Source: Candidatus Brocadiia bacterium (GTDB lineage Bacteria > Planctomycetota > Uabimicrobiia > Uabimicrobiales > JABWCH01). Taken from it: 36,959 nt of DNA. This document shows positions 8,315-17,881 of this stretch, piece by piece. Every line of letters begins with the position of its first letter. Positions within the stretch are counted from its first letter, which is position 1. Where the stretch lies: contig JABWCH010000007.1 in NCBI GenBank assembly GCA_013359215.1, positions 1 through 36,959 on the forward strand, in the 5' to 3' direction. The notes beneath the pieces were generated by a model. That model was not told where the DNA came from. It did not search any database and saw only the letters and a list, made by a program, of their open reading frames with translations. Both the position numbers and the translations under genes were made by a program.

Positions 8315-9424
8315 GTGAAAATCGCGATAAATGGTTTATCAATAGGTAATGGAATGACGGGAATAGGAAGCTATGCGTGGGATATGGTGAATTCACTAGT
8401 GGAATTTGGTTCAGAGCATAGTTACTGTCTGGTTGCGAGGAAAAGGCTATTGAAAAGAAAGAACTGGCGAGAAATTGTAGTAGAAAGAGCAGATCGCTGG
8501 TGGGAGGAATTGCATTTACCAGGCGAGCTGGCGTTATGGGGTGCGGATGTATACCATAGCCCAATTTTTACCTGTCCGATTGTGGATGAAGTACCATCCG
8601 TGATAACCATTCATGATGCCATACCAGAAAAAAGACCTGATTTATGCACAAAGGAATTTTTGTCCTTTTACAAGGCAAGAATCTATCCATCGCTGAGAGC
8701 GGCGGTAAAGGTGATTACGACGTCGGAATTTTCACGTCAGGAGATTATAGAATCCTTGCAAGTAAAGCCAGAGAAAATCCATGTCGTCTATCAGGGAATA
8801 TCCTCGGAATTCAACCCCGCACAGCGCAACAAGGCAGAAGAATGGAAAAAAAGGTTGAAATTGCCTGAAAAATATATCCTTTATGTGGGGATGATGGAGG
8901 AAAGGAAAAATATAAGAAGGCTTATATCTGCTTTTGGGCAGATAGAAAAAGAGATTCCTGATGTTTATCTTGTGCTTGCGGGTCGTAAGGATAATCCAGC
9001 CTATTCGCTGGCAGATACGATAGAGAAATCGGGAATACGAAGCCGTGTCGTGGAAACAGGGTATGTTTCGCAGGAAAACCTGCCTGGCCTTTATGCAGGA
9101 GCAGAGGTTTTTGCATTTCCTTCGCTATATGAGGGATTTGGCCGTCCTGTGGTAGAAGCAATGGCATGCGCTCTTCCTGTCGTGGCTTCCCATGCTAGTG
9201 CTTTGCCAGAAATCACGGATCAAGCTGCTATTCTGGTAAATCCTGTGGATACGGACAGCATAGCACAAGCTTTGCTTAGAGTATGCAAAGACAATGGCCT
9301 GCGGCAAAAACTGGGGGAAGAGGGAATCAGGCGTGCAGAGCATTTTACCTACCGTAAATTTGCGGAAAGGTTGATGGAATTTTACCAGCAAATGGACAGT
9401 GGTTTGAATCGCAAGAAAATTTGA
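8315..9424 (+). CDS. GT4-family glycosyltransferase
   Basis: A 369-residue cytoplasmic GT-B-fold enzyme that transfers a sugar from a nucleotide-sugar donor, probably to a growing surface or secreted glycan. The N-terminal half starts MKIAINGLSIGNGMTGIGSY, the glycine-rich acceptor-side loop of GT4 enzymes. The C-terminal half has ILYVGMMEERKN and the family signature SLYEGFGRPVVEAMA with the E-x7-E pair, followed by LPVVASHASALPEI. The length is normal for the family. The start is a GTG at 8315 with AAGG about 10 bp upstream; no better ATG matches the family N-terminus. It is first of five same-strand glycosyltransferase genes and ends 16 bp before the next. Donor and acceptor cannot be read from sequence. 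Confidence 0.92.
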   Translation: MKIAINGLSIGNGMTGIGSYAWDMVNSLVEFGSEHSYCLVARKRLLKRKNWREIVVERADRWWEELHLPGELALWGADVYHSPIFTCPIVDEVPSVITIHDAIPEKRPDLCTKEFLSFYKARIYPSLRAAVKVITTSEFSRQEIIESLQVKPEKIHVVYQGISSEFNPAQRNKAEEWKKRLKLPEKYILYVGMMEERKNIRRLISAFGQIEKEIPDVYLVLAGRKDNPAYSLADTIEKSGIRSRVVETGYVSQENLPGLYAGAEVFAFPSLYEGFGRPVVEAMACALPVVASHASALPEITDQAAILVNPVDTDSIAQALLRVCKDNGLRQKLGEEGIRRAEHFTYRKFAERLMEFYQQMDSGLNRKKI

Positions 9425-9440
9425 TAAAGAGAGAAAAGCT

Positions 9441-10565
9441 ATGGCAATGGCAATGGATTGCAGGTCGGTGTTTCCAGGGAGAGGTGGCATTGGAAGATAT
9501 GCGGAAAATCTGGCGAGACGGATGCCTGATTTGGGTAGCGAGGATTATGTGCTTTTTACCACGAATCGGCAGCAGGAAAGGATTTGCAATGCAAGCAATG
9601 TGCAACAGATTTCGTTTGATTGCGGCATGATAGATGCATCATGGGAGCAGCTTCAATTGCCTGCAATACTAGAGGACTATGCGATAGAACTATATCACAA
9701 TCCATGCTTTAGCTTGCCAGTGGCAAAAGAAAAGGCAAAGTTGGTGGCAACAATACATGACGTAGTCTTCAGGGAAAGACCTGACATGGTGGAAAAAAGG
9801 CTTTGTGAATACCTGAACCAATGGACAGAAGTTGCCTGCAAGGTAGCGGATTGTGTGATTGCTGTTTCAGAATATTCAAAAAAGCAGTTGGTAAATTTCT
9901 ATGGCATAGAGAGCAGCAAGGTGGAAGTGATATACAATGGGATAGATAAAAAATTTCGGCGTGCGCAGAAGGAAGAACAAGAGAAGGCAAAAAAAAGATA
10001 CAGGCTTCCCCAGGATTTTATCATGTATTTAGGGGCCATTGAGCCGAAGAAAAATTTAGATAGGCTGTTGGATGCGCAAAGGATAGTAAAGGAAAAGCAT
10101 CCAGAATGCTTCCTGGCAATTGCGGGAGGGAAAGGGCCTATGGATTATGATTTGGAAAAAGCGATTCGTGTAAGAAGGCTGGAGAACTCTGTGGCGGTTA
10201 TTGGATATGTGGAGGAGCAAGATATAGTGCCGCTATTATCCGCAGCGAGAGTCTTTGTGTATCCATCCCTTTACGAGGGATTTGGCTTTCCGCCTTTGGA
10301 GGCGATGGCCTGCGGAACGCCTACGATTGTATCTGATGCGACGTCTTTGCCTGAAGTGGTGGGAGACGGAGCGAAAGTAGTGGCTACCCAGGACAGCGAA
10401 GGACTAGCAGTCACAATAGAGACATTTTTGTTGGATGAAGAAGAAGCCAAGGATTATGCCGTGAAAGGGAAAGAGCGTGCTTCTTTGTTTACCTGGGAGG
10501 AATGTGTAGAAAAGACATGGAAGCTTTATCAAAGAATAGCAAGGAAACCAGAGCGTAAAGCCTGA
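9441..10565 (+). CDS. GT4-family glycosyltransferase
   Basis: A 374-residue GT-B enzyme, clearly related to its upstream neighbour. It shows [20 protein letters not shown] at the N-terminus, [31 protein letters not shown] at the start of the donor domain, and [17 protein letters not shown] with both conserved Glu. The start is uncertain by a few codons: ATGs at 9441, 9447 and 9453 are all in frame, and a purine-rich GAGAAAAG favours the first. It is probably translated from the same mRNA as its neighbours (16 bp from the upstream stop, 18 bp to the next start). Similarity to the first gene suggests tandem duplication followed by specialisation. Confidence 0.92.
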   Translation: MAMAMDCRSVFPGRGGIGRYAENLARRMPDLGSEDYVLFTTNRQQERICNASNVQQISFDCGMIDASWEQLQLPAILEDYAIELYHNPCFSLPVAKEKAKLVATIHDVVFRERPDMVEKRLCEYLNQWTEVACKVADCVIAVSEYSKKQLVNFYGIESSKVEVIYNGIDKKFRRAQKEEQEKAKKRYRLPQDFIMYLGAIEPKKNLDRLLDAQRIVKEKHPECFLAIAGGKGPMDYDLEKAIRVRRLENSVAVIGYVEEQDIVPLLSAARVFVYPSLYEGFGFPPLEAMACGTPTIVSDATSLPEVVGDGAKVVATQDSEGLAVTIETFLLDEEEAKDYAVKGKERASLFTWEECVEKTWKLYQRIARKPERKA

Positions 10566-10583
10566 TTTAAATAAGAGGAAAAG

Positions 10584-12395
10584 ATGAAAATACTCCATCT
10601 GGCATCAGAATATCCACCGCAAAAGGTATTTGGATTGGGAAGGTTTGTGCAAGACATTGCAGTAGAGAGCGTCCGCCAGGGGCATGAAGTCCATGTTGTA
10701 ACAAACAGTATGAACGGAAAGGATTTTGACAGGGAAGACAAAGGAGTGCATGTCCATCGTGTGCATTTTCCGCCCCCTCCTAAGCCAGCCGATCCAACGA
10801 CTACCGTGATTCAGTTCAATACGCAGGTTATAGAGCGTGCTGTGTCTTTGGTTCGCAAGATAGGGGTGGATGTCATCAATACCCACGACTGGCTGACTTT
10901 TCTGGCAGGAAATGCTTTGAAAAAAATATTCTCTGCTAAGCATATTTTAACCATCCATGACACAATGGTTGGGAAGAAATTTGGAAGGCTAGAGAATCCA
11001 GAGAAATTGGCAGCCAATATAGAAAAATATGGCTGTATGGAAGCAGACAAGATCCTTTGCTGCTCGGAATATATAAAAGAAGAGCTGGTAAAAATATACG
11101 AAGCAAGGGAAAACAAAATTCGGGTGATTCCATGCGCTGTGGAAGAGAGTAGATTTGCCATTGATGAAGATTCCTTTTTAAAAGAAAGCTTCCGTAGTGT
11201 TCTGGCAAATGTAGGCGAAACTTTGGTGGTGTATGTCGGGCGGCTGGATGAGGAAAAGGGGCTGGAGGTGCTGCTCAACGCAATCCCAGAGGTATTGGAT
11301 GAGAACAGAAAAATACAATTTGTATTGGCAGGCAAAGGAGTGATGGAAGAATCCATCAGGTCTTGGATAAGCAAAAATCGTCTAAGCAGCCAGGTAAAAT
11401 TGCCTGGATACCTTCGAGGCAAGGTGTTGTCCTATCTTTATAAAGTAAGTGATATTCAGGTCGTTCCTAGTATGTATGAGCCTTTTGGAATAGTAGCCCT
11501 GGAAGGAATGATAAACCAATGCGCTGTAGTTGTAAGCAAGACAGGCGGGCTGGCAGAAATCGTAGAGCATGGCAAAGATGGCTTGCAGTGCGAACCTGGC
11601 GATTCCAGAGCTATGGTAAAGGCCATTTTGTCTCTGGCACAGGATGTTGAGAGGAGAAAACGCATGGCAAGGGCAGGCTATGAAAAAGCGAAAAGCCAGT
11701 ACAACTGGGAAAGGGTGGCGCGGCTGACGGCGGATGTATATCAGGAAGCAGTCCAAAAGGAAAGCCAGGTAAGCATACAGAAAGAGCCGCCTCTTCTTTC
11801 AGTGCCAGAAGGGAAGGCATGGATAGCGGTACTGGGCAAAGGGCAAAAAGAAGAGATAGAGAAAACCCTGGAAGGGATTTTTTACCATACGATTGGCGAG
11901 TATGAAATTATAGTGATAGAGAGCCATGGGGAAAGAGAGACGGTCTTATACCTTGCAGATATGCTGTCGCAAGGGAAAATATCCCGTCTGGTTTTGAACA
12001 GACCAGGGACAGTTCCAGAGCCATATAAAGGATATGAAATAGCCCAGGCCATCCACATTTTGAAGGAAGAGCTTTTCGAATATTTTTGCTGGATCGATGC
12101 TGGAGTAAAAGTAAAAGCAGGATGGCTGGAATCCAGCCTCGCTATTCTAAAGAAGTTGGGGGAGAAAACACCCGCAGTAGCTCTATGCAAGAGCAAACAA
12201 CAAGATCCGATTCCTCAAGCAATGGATCTTTCTTCCAAAGGCAATTTGTGGGTGATGGAAAGATCGTTCTTTGCTCGCTTTGGCTTGCCCCCAATAGGGC
12301 TGAAGAAGGAAGCAGGAATAGAGTATTTGCATTATATACACAAACTGCAAGAAATGCAGTGTACTTTGGCGATGCTGGAAGGTCTGGCAGAGTAA
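10584..12395 (+). CDS. Bifunctional-looking glycosyltransferase: GT4 domain plus degenerate GT2-like domain
   Basis: A 603-residue protein. Residues 1-~390 form a complete GT4 enzyme of the glycogen-synthase-like type: MKILHLASEYPPQKVFGLGR, INTHDWLTFLAGNAL, VVYVGRLDEEKGLEVLL and PSMYEPFGIVALEGM with E-x7-E, then GGLAEIVEHGKDGL. Residues ~410-603 resemble a reduced GT-A/GT2 fold (AWIAVLGKG, EYEIIVIESHG, FCWIDAGVKVKAGWL). In that part the usual DxD is represented only by WIDAG, so activity is doubtful. The ATG at 10584 follows AGAGGAAAAG. The fusion may position two transfer steps or provide substrate binding. Confidence 0.88.
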   Translation: MKILHLASEYPPQKVFGLGRFVQDIAVESVRQGHEVHVVTNSMNGKDFDREDKGVHVHRVHFPPPPKPADPTTTVIQFNTQVIERAVSLVRKIGVDVINTHDWLTFLAGNALKKIFSAKHILTIHDTMVGKKFGRLENPEKLAANIEKYGCMEADKILCCSEYIKEELVKIYEARENKIRVIPCAVEESRFAIDEDSFLKESFRSVLANVGETLVVYVGRLDEEKGLEVLLNAIPEVLDENRKIQFVLAGKGVMEESIRSWISKNRLSSQVKLPGYLRGKVLSYLYKVSDIQVVPSMYEPFGIVALEGMINQCAVVVSKTGGLAEIVEHGKDGLQCEPGDSRAMVKAILSLAQDVERRKRMARAGYEKAKSQYNWERVARLTADVYQEAVQKESQVSIQKEPPLLSVPEGKAWIAVLGKGQKEEIEKTLEGIFYHTIGEYEIIVIESHGERETVLYLADMLSQGKISRLVLNRPGTVPEPYKGYEIAQAIHILKEELFEYFCWIDAGVKVKAGWLESSLAILKKLGEKTPAVALCKSKQQDPIPQAMDLSSKGNLWVMERSFFARFGLPPIGLKKEAGIEYLHYIHKLQEMQCTLAMLEGLAE

Positions 12396-12407
12396 AAAGG
12401 ATGAGCA

Positions 12408-15400
12408 ATGACAAAAAAGTTTAAAGTAGGAATAGATGTAAGGCTTGTAGAGCCTCATCGTCGTGGAATCGGGATATACATCGAGAAATTGGTCGTGCAT
12501 TTAGAGCAAAGGGGAGAATGCGAGCTTGTGCTATTTGGCAATAAAGAATCCCAAAGGATTTTAGGCGAATTGTTGCCGCAGGCAAAGCATATAGAAATTC
12601 CTTTTGCCCTGGGTGACAGGCGATGGGAAGAGCAGGAAGCGGGAAAATGCTGTGATGAAATGGGTCTGGATGTATACCACGGCCCATCTTTTGTAGGAGC
12701 GACAAGCGGCAAAGTTGCCAGGGTTGTGACAGTGCATGATTTAGGCTTTTGGCTTTATCCGCAGTTTTATGATCTGAAATTCGCTCAGGGCATGGAAAAA
12801 TCCTTGCGTAAAGCATTGCTTCATGCTGATGCTGTATTGGCCAACAGCGAAGCGACTCGCTCGGATATTGTGGAATTTATGGATGGGTATATCGGGGAAA
12901 CGCCCATTTGTCTTACTCCTCTGGGAGTAGAGGAGCTTTTCTATCATAAACCCGATTGGTCAGACAGGGAAGAGTTGCGAAAGAAGTACCATTTGAAAGA
13001 ACGGGTGATTCTATGCGTAGGCATGGGCCAGCCGCGTAAAAATATGGAAAGAATTTTGGATGCCTTTGCCTTGCTCGATAGTGGATTACGAGCAAAACTT
13101 TCTCTGGTGGTGGCTGGCGAAGGATGGCATGCCAATCCCAAAGCAGAGCAAGCGGCGAAGTATCGAAAAATACAGGACGATATAGTAATTGCAGGCGAAA
13201 TAAGCCGATCCCAGTTGTGGATTTTATATCATAGTGCCGATATTTTATGCTATCCTTCGCTATATGAAGGGTTTGGGCTTCCGATTGTGGAAGCGATGGC
13301 CTCTGGTGTTCCAGTAATTGCTTCAGACTGCGGAGCTATGAAAGAAATAGCATCTGATGCGGCTTATCTGGTAGATCCGCAATCCTCTCAAAGCATAGCA
13401 AAGGCAATGAGCGAAATCCTGCAAAATGCAAATCTTGCTGCTCTCCTTAAAAGCAAAGGAAAAGAGCGTGCCCGAAATTTTACATGGGATAAAACTGCAT
13501 CCCAGACGCTTGTGGGATATGAAGCAGCGATAAAGCAAACAAGGAAGCGGAAAAATGTTTGTCTGCCAGAAGTCCTTTGGGATGGCAGAAAGAGCTTAAA
13601 TATAGGAATAGATGCACGTTTTTATGGCATGGCTTCTCTTGGCACTGGGCGTTATACCACGGGCATTGTGGACGCTCTTATTCAGAGCAAGGAACACAGG
13701 TTTACGCTCTTTGGCGTATCGCCTCATGTAAATTTGGCAAAGGAAAATGTTTTTCTTGTACCAGAAAGAGAGCCAGGAATACTCGATGTAAAATGGGAGC
13801 AAGAATTTCTCGGCAAAGCCATTGTGGATCATAAGATAGATGTTTTCTTTTCTCCTACTGGGCTTAGCCCTATTTCTACGGAAGTGCCCAAGATTATCGT
13901 GATTCATGATCTTGGATTCGGGCATTTCCCTGGTTTCTATTCTCCTGAGCTTCTTGTGTATCTCAAGAAATGGCTAAAAGCCTCATGTCAGGCTGCTTAT
14001 CGTGTGGTCACAGTGTCGAATTTTAGCTGTCGTGATATTCTGAAAACCTGGGGAACCGATTGGCAGAAAGTCGCAATCGTGTATCCTGGAATAGATCATA
14101 TTCTAACTCCTGGAGTACAACCAGGGCAAAGAGATTCCCTCCCGTATTGCCTTGCCATAAGTAGCGGAGGCGCGAATAAAAATATTGCTGGAACAGTAAA
14201 AATTTTCCGTCAATTCACAGAAAAGCATAAGGGACTGACTCATCGGCTTCTCTTGGTGGGAACGATTCCTGAAAAAATAGCTCATAGCCTGCCTGACCGT
14301 GTTATAAGCCTGGGAAAATTAGAGGATAGTGCTTTGGTCGCTCTCATGAAGGATGCTTCCTGTCTTTTGCACCTTTCGTATTTTGAAGGATTCGGCTTTC
14401 CTGTGGCAGAAGCCATGGCTCTTGGCGTTCCTGTGGTAGCATCGAACCGCGCTTCTTTGCCAGAAGTATTAGGCGATGCTGGTATCCTGGCAGACCCTGA
14501 TGACACTGATGCCTGTTGCGATGCTATAGCCAGAATAATGCAAAACCCTGAGCTGGCTCATCTGTTTGCGGAAAATGGTCTACGGCGGAGCCGCTTGTTT
14601 CGCTGGTCTACGGCTGCCGAGAAAATCCTGGAACTGGCCGTTCAAGCCGTAGTGGATAGAAAGCTACCCCAAAGCCTGCCCCTTCCTGCTTCAACCGCAG
14701 AAAAGCTCAAAGTCGCTCTTGTTTCCACCTGGGGCATAGACTGTGGGATTGCCATATATACACAAGATCTGGCACATTCCCTAAAAGAAACAGGAGTGGA
14801 TGTCATGGTGATGGCAGAGCAGACGCAGATAGCGAGCAACGCATGGGAAGACATCCCAGTTTATCGCTGTTGGACAAGAAAGCATTCTCTGGATGATCTC
14901 TTGCAGACTATCTTGAAACAAAGGCCCGATATTGTTCATGTCCAGCATCATGGTGCTTTTTTTTCGGACGAAGTGCTGTCATCCTTTTTGTGGAGACTTA
15001 AAGCTGAAGGGATTCCAGCCTTAGTTACCTTCCATGAAATTCTCCCGCACGTAGCACAGCCCATTTTTCTTGCTCCTGACAGAATCCTTCTTCACACAGA
15101 AATAGGGAGAAATGTTTTGGTCCAAATGGGAGTTGGGGCGGAGATAACTGTTGTTGCTCATGGCATCAGAACACTTCCTGTAGCTGATAAAAAAAGTATG
15201 TCGGGAGCTATCATTTTATCTTATGGCTTTTTGCAGCCTTCGAAAGGTTTTCACTTTGTAATAGACGCTTTGCCTCTTTTAAAAAATGATTTTCCTGATC
15301 TTCATTATCGCATATCTGGTGCTACTCGGGCAGGAGAGGAAAATTACCCGGAAATGCTTAGACAAAGGGCAAAAAAAAATAAAGTAGAAAACATGATTGA

Positions 15401-16682
15401 AATTCAGGAAAAATTTTTGACTGAAAATGAGTTATCACAGGAAATTGCGAATGCTGATATTGTCATATTTCCATATCCACATCATCTTGTTGGATCAAGT
15501 GGTGCAGTAACTCCTGCATTAGCGATGGGAGCAGCTATTATCACTTCGCCTATACCTTATTTTGAAGATTTGGGAGATGCTGTTTTAAGGGCAACGAATC
15601 ACGAAGAGATCGCCCAGTCTATCAAAAATCTCCTTGTAAATTCTTATCTTAGGAAAGGACTTCAGCAGAAAGCAAAAAATTTGGCGGAGAGCAGAAAATG
15701 GCCTGAAATTGCAATGCAGCATAAAAGCATCTATCATAGTGGCATCCAAGAAGATAAAAGAAGGCGCAAGCAAAGAATCCAGCCAAGGATTTCCGTTCAT
15801 ATCATCAGCAAGGAAACAGACCTTCTTGGGCTTCATTTCTTTAAATCCTGCTTGTCGGCCATTCGTGGTTATCCTGATGAACTCATCGTGGTGGATAATG
15901 GCTCTAGTCCTGAAGTGCTGGATATGGTCAGAGAAGAGATGAAGCACTTTGCAGGGAAGCTTATCCTGAAACCAGAAATCGAAAGCTTCCATGAACTGAG
16001 AAACATAGCCATAGAAAATATGGATAAAAATGCTACGCATTTGCATTGGATAGACACAGACGAGATATATTTTCCCGAACAATTGCCCAGGCTGAGAGAA
16101 GCCATGAGCGATGATACAATATCCATGTTCAGAACAACCCTGGTGCATTTTATGATAGACCCAATTACTTTGCAAGATAAGCAACTCAAACAGAACGTAT
16201 TCCGATGCACATCGGAATTGCAATGGTCCAAGTCTGTTCACGAGGTTTTAAAGGGAAAAGCACCAGGCCGTAGTGCGTTTATTCCTATAGAGCATCTGCA
16301 TTTTGGATATTGTCGCCCACAATGGCAGACTTTTCTCAAATGGATTCGCTATGCTATCTTGGAAAACAAGAATGCGGATATGTACAGAAAAGAAGCCCTG
16401 GCAGAAAGAAACCTGCCCTGGTTTCGAGGTTCCAGAACGCCAGACACTATTCTCGATGAGAGGTTTCCCAAACTGTCTCGCTATCCGGGGGAATATCCCA
16501 AATGCTGCGATGATTGGCTTAAACCCTGGTTTCAATCGGGTGAGCCTTGGAAAGAGCATCTGAAAAAGCTTGTAGATCATGGCTTTTGGGAACAGTGGCA
16601 ATGGCTACGCACCCAAAAAGGTTCCTGGGCAGAAACATTACCAGAAATAATCCAAAAAATGAACTGGAAGGAAATCAAATGA
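12408..16682 (+). CDS. Giant multidomain glycosyltransferase: three GT4 domains plus one GT2 domain
   Basis: A 1424-residue protein, roughly four enzymes long. GT4 domain 1 (residues ~1-385) has MTKKFKVGIDVRLVEPHRRG and SLYEGFGLPIVEAMASG. GT4 domain 2 (~395-760) has LNIGIDARFYGMASLGTGRY and YFEGFGFPVAEAMALG. GT4 domain 3 (~765-1120) starts KLKVALVSTWGIDCGIAIYT and ends with a looser donor site (YPHHLVGSSGAVTPALAMG) lacking the classic EGFG motif. The C-terminal GT2 domain (~1125-1424) has PRISVHIISKE, ELIVVDNGSS and a DTD (HWIDTDE) for metal and nucleotide-sugar binding. The ATG at 12408 follows AAAGGATGAGCA. The last four bases overlap the next start (ATGA). It probably adds several sugars of one repeat unit. 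Confidence 0.92.
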   Translation: MTKKFKVGIDVRLVEPHRRGIGIYIEKLVVHLEQRGECELVLFGNKESQRILGELLPQAKHIEIPFALGDRRWEEQEAGKCCDEMGLDVYHGPSFVGATSGKVARVVTVHDLGFWLYPQFYDLKFAQGMEKSLRKALLHADAVLANSEATRSDIVEFMDGYIGETPICLTPLGVEELFYHKPDWSDREELRKKYHLKERVILCVGMGQPRKNMERILDAFALLDSGLRAKLSLVVAGEGWHANPKAEQAAKYRKIQDDIVIAGEISRSQLWILYHSADILCYPSLYEGFGLPIVEAMASGVPVIASDCGAMKEIASDAAYLVDPQSSQSIAKAMSEILQNANLAALLKSKGKERARNFTWDKTASQTLVGYEAAIKQTRKRKNVCLPEVLWDGRKSLNIGIDARFYGMASLGTGRYTTGIVDALIQSKEHRFTLFGVSPHVNLAKENVFLVPEREPGILDVKWEQEFLGKAIVDHKIDVFFSPTGLSPISTEVPKIIVIHDLGFGHFPGFYSPELLVYLKKWLKASCQAAYRVVTVSNFSCRDILKTWGTDWQKVAIVYPGIDHILTPGVQPGQRDSLPYCLAISSGGANKNIAGTVKIFRQFTEKHKGLTHRLLLVGTIPEKIAHSLPDRVISLGKLEDSALVALMKDASCLLHLSYFEGFGFPVAEAMALGVPVVASNRASLPEVLGDAGILADPDDTDACCDAIARIMQNPELAHLFAENGLRRSRLFRWSTAAEKILELAVQAVVDRKLPQSLPLPASTAEKLKVALVSTWGIDCGIAIYTQDLAHSLKETGVDVMVMAEQTQIASNAWEDIPVYRCWTRKHSLDDLLQTILKQRPDIVHVQHHGAFFSDEVLSSFLWRLKAEGIPALVTFHEILPHVAQPIFLAPDRILLHTEIGRNVLVQMGVGAEITVVAHGIRTLPVADKKSMSGAIILSYGFLQPSKGFHFVIDALPLLKNDFPDLHYRISGATRAGEENYPEMLRQRAKKNKVENMIEIQEKFLTENELSQEIANADIVIFPYPHHLVGSSGAVTPALAMGAAIITSPIPYFEDLGDAVLRATNHEEIAQSIKNLLVNSYLRKGLQQKAKNLAESRKWPEIAMQHKSIYHSGIQEDKRRRKQRIQPRISVHIISKETDLLGLHFFKSCLSAIRGYPDELIVVDNGSSPEVLDMVREEMKHFAGKLILKPEIESFHELRNIAIENMDKNATHLHWIDTDEIYFPEQLPRLREAMSDDTISMFRTTLVHFMIDPITLQDKQLKQNVFRCTSELQWSKSVHEVLKGKAPGRSAFIPIEHLHFGYCRPQWQTFLKWIRYAILENKNADMYRKEALAERNLPWFRGSRTPDTILDERFPKLSRYPGEYPKCCDDWLKPWFQSGEPWKEHLKKLVDHGFWEQWQWLRTQKGSWAETLPEIIQKMNWKEIK

Positions 16683-17881
16683 AAGTGCTGATGCTTGGAA
16701 TGGAATACTCTGAGACAAAAGGGCAAATCCAGAGTCGTTATATTGCAGATATTTGTGAAGCCCTGGCACAAAACAGCGTAGAAGTGCATCTGATTTCTTT
16801 GGGCTTTGACGAAGAAAAGGAAAAAATTCTGCGTCATGGTGTGCATATTCATTCGATACATCCCTTTGAGTTCCAAAGTTTTCATTGGGTTTCCGATGCT
16901 GTACTCAACAATGTTCCTTTGCTGGAAAAATCAATAAGCATTGCTGAAACGCAACCCTTTGACTTGGTTGTTGCTCATGACTGGCTTGCTGCACTTACCG
17001 CCAAATCACTTAAAACTATCTATGAAATTCCGCTTATCATCACCATACACGATATAGAAATAGGGGAAAAGCAAAACCAGCTTACGCGAGAGGAATACTA
17101 CATAGCAGAGATGGAAGGCTGGATTTGCCAGCATGCTGACCAGATTATAACAACAAGCCACTTTATGCAAAAGCAGCTTAGCGATGTATATAAAATCCCT
17201 GCCTCACATATAGCAGTAGTCCAATACGGGATAACCCCAGATTCCTGGACAACCCAGTGCAACCTCAAGGACTTCCGCCGACTTTTTGCCCCAGACAAAG
17301 ACAAAATCGTCCTGTTCACAGGTACTCTGAGCATGGCCCAAGGCCCGCAAGTTTTACTGCAAGCAGCAGAACAAGTGCTAAAAAAAATCCCAGACACGAC
17401 ATTTATCTTCTCAGGCCAAGGAGAACTAGCCCAGGAATTGGCCCAAAAAGCCCAAAAGCTCCAAGGCAATATTCTGTTCCCTGGCTTGTTGCAAGGCAAA
17501 GCACTTGCTGCTACCTATCAGATCGCAGATTGCCTAGTTATACCTGCCCTATACGAGCCATCAGGTATGGCTGCACTACAAGCTATGCTTTGCAAAACCC
17601 CAGTCATAGTCAGCGATACAGGCATTCTCTCGGAACTCATAGAGCATAATTCCACCGGGCTTAAAGTCACTCCCTTTCACCCTGAAGCCTTAGCCCAGGC
17701 AATTATCACCTTGCTTTGCGAAACACAACTGTCTCAAAACTTAGCTCTCAATGCCAGAGAACAGGTTTTAAATCGACATTTGTGGCATAATATAGCTAGG
17801 CAAATGGAAGAAATTTATCAGAGGGTGATTGATATTAAGAAAACAAGGAAAACAGAAATTTACTTTCCGAAAAGTTTATAA
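16679..17881 (+). CDS. GT4-family glycosyltransferase, glycogen-synthase-like
   Basis: A 400-residue enzyme with MKVLMLGMEYSETKGQIQSR, AHDWLAALTAKSL, a donor domain starting IVLFTGTLSMAQGPQVLL and PALYEPSGMAALQAMLC. The second conserved acidic residue of E-x7-E is Gln in ALQAM, so donor-phosphate contacts may differ. I chose the ATG at 16679 because it overlaps the upstream stop as ATGA, has GGAAGG eight bases upstream and begins like the family. An in-frame ATG at 16547 would add 44 residues that overlap the upstream gene. It is closest in layout to the GT4 part of the 603-residue protein. It ends the glycosyltransferase operon. Confidence 0.9.
   Translation: MKVLMLGMEYSETKGQIQSRYIADICEALAQNSVEVHLISLGFDEEKEKILRHGVHIHSIHPFEFQSFHWVSDAVLNNVPLLEKSISIAETQPFDLVVAHDWLAALTAKSLKTIYEIPLIITIHDIEIGEKQNQLTREEYYIAEMEGWICQHADQIITTSHFMQKQLSDVYKIPASHIAVVQYGITPDSWTTQCNLKDFRRLFAPDKDKIVLFTGTLSMAQGPQVLLQAAEQVLKKIPDTTFIFSGQGELAQELAQKAQKLQGNILFPGLLQGKALAATYQIADCLVIPALYEPSGMAALQAMLCKTPVIVSDTGILSELIEHNSTGLKVTPFHPEALAQAIITLLCETQLSQNLALNAREQVLNRHLWHNIARQMEEIYQRVIDIKKTRKTEIYFPKSL

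Noticed and set aside
15585..16241. 218-codon minus-strand frame under the giant glycosyltransferase
   Set aside because: Antisense to a well-supported GT2 domain, with no recognisable motifs.
16547..16678. 44-residue N-terminal extension of the last glycosyltransferase
   Set aside because: It overlaps the upstream gene in another frame, while the ATG at 16679 has a good ribosome-binding site, an ATGA overlap and a normal family N-terminus.
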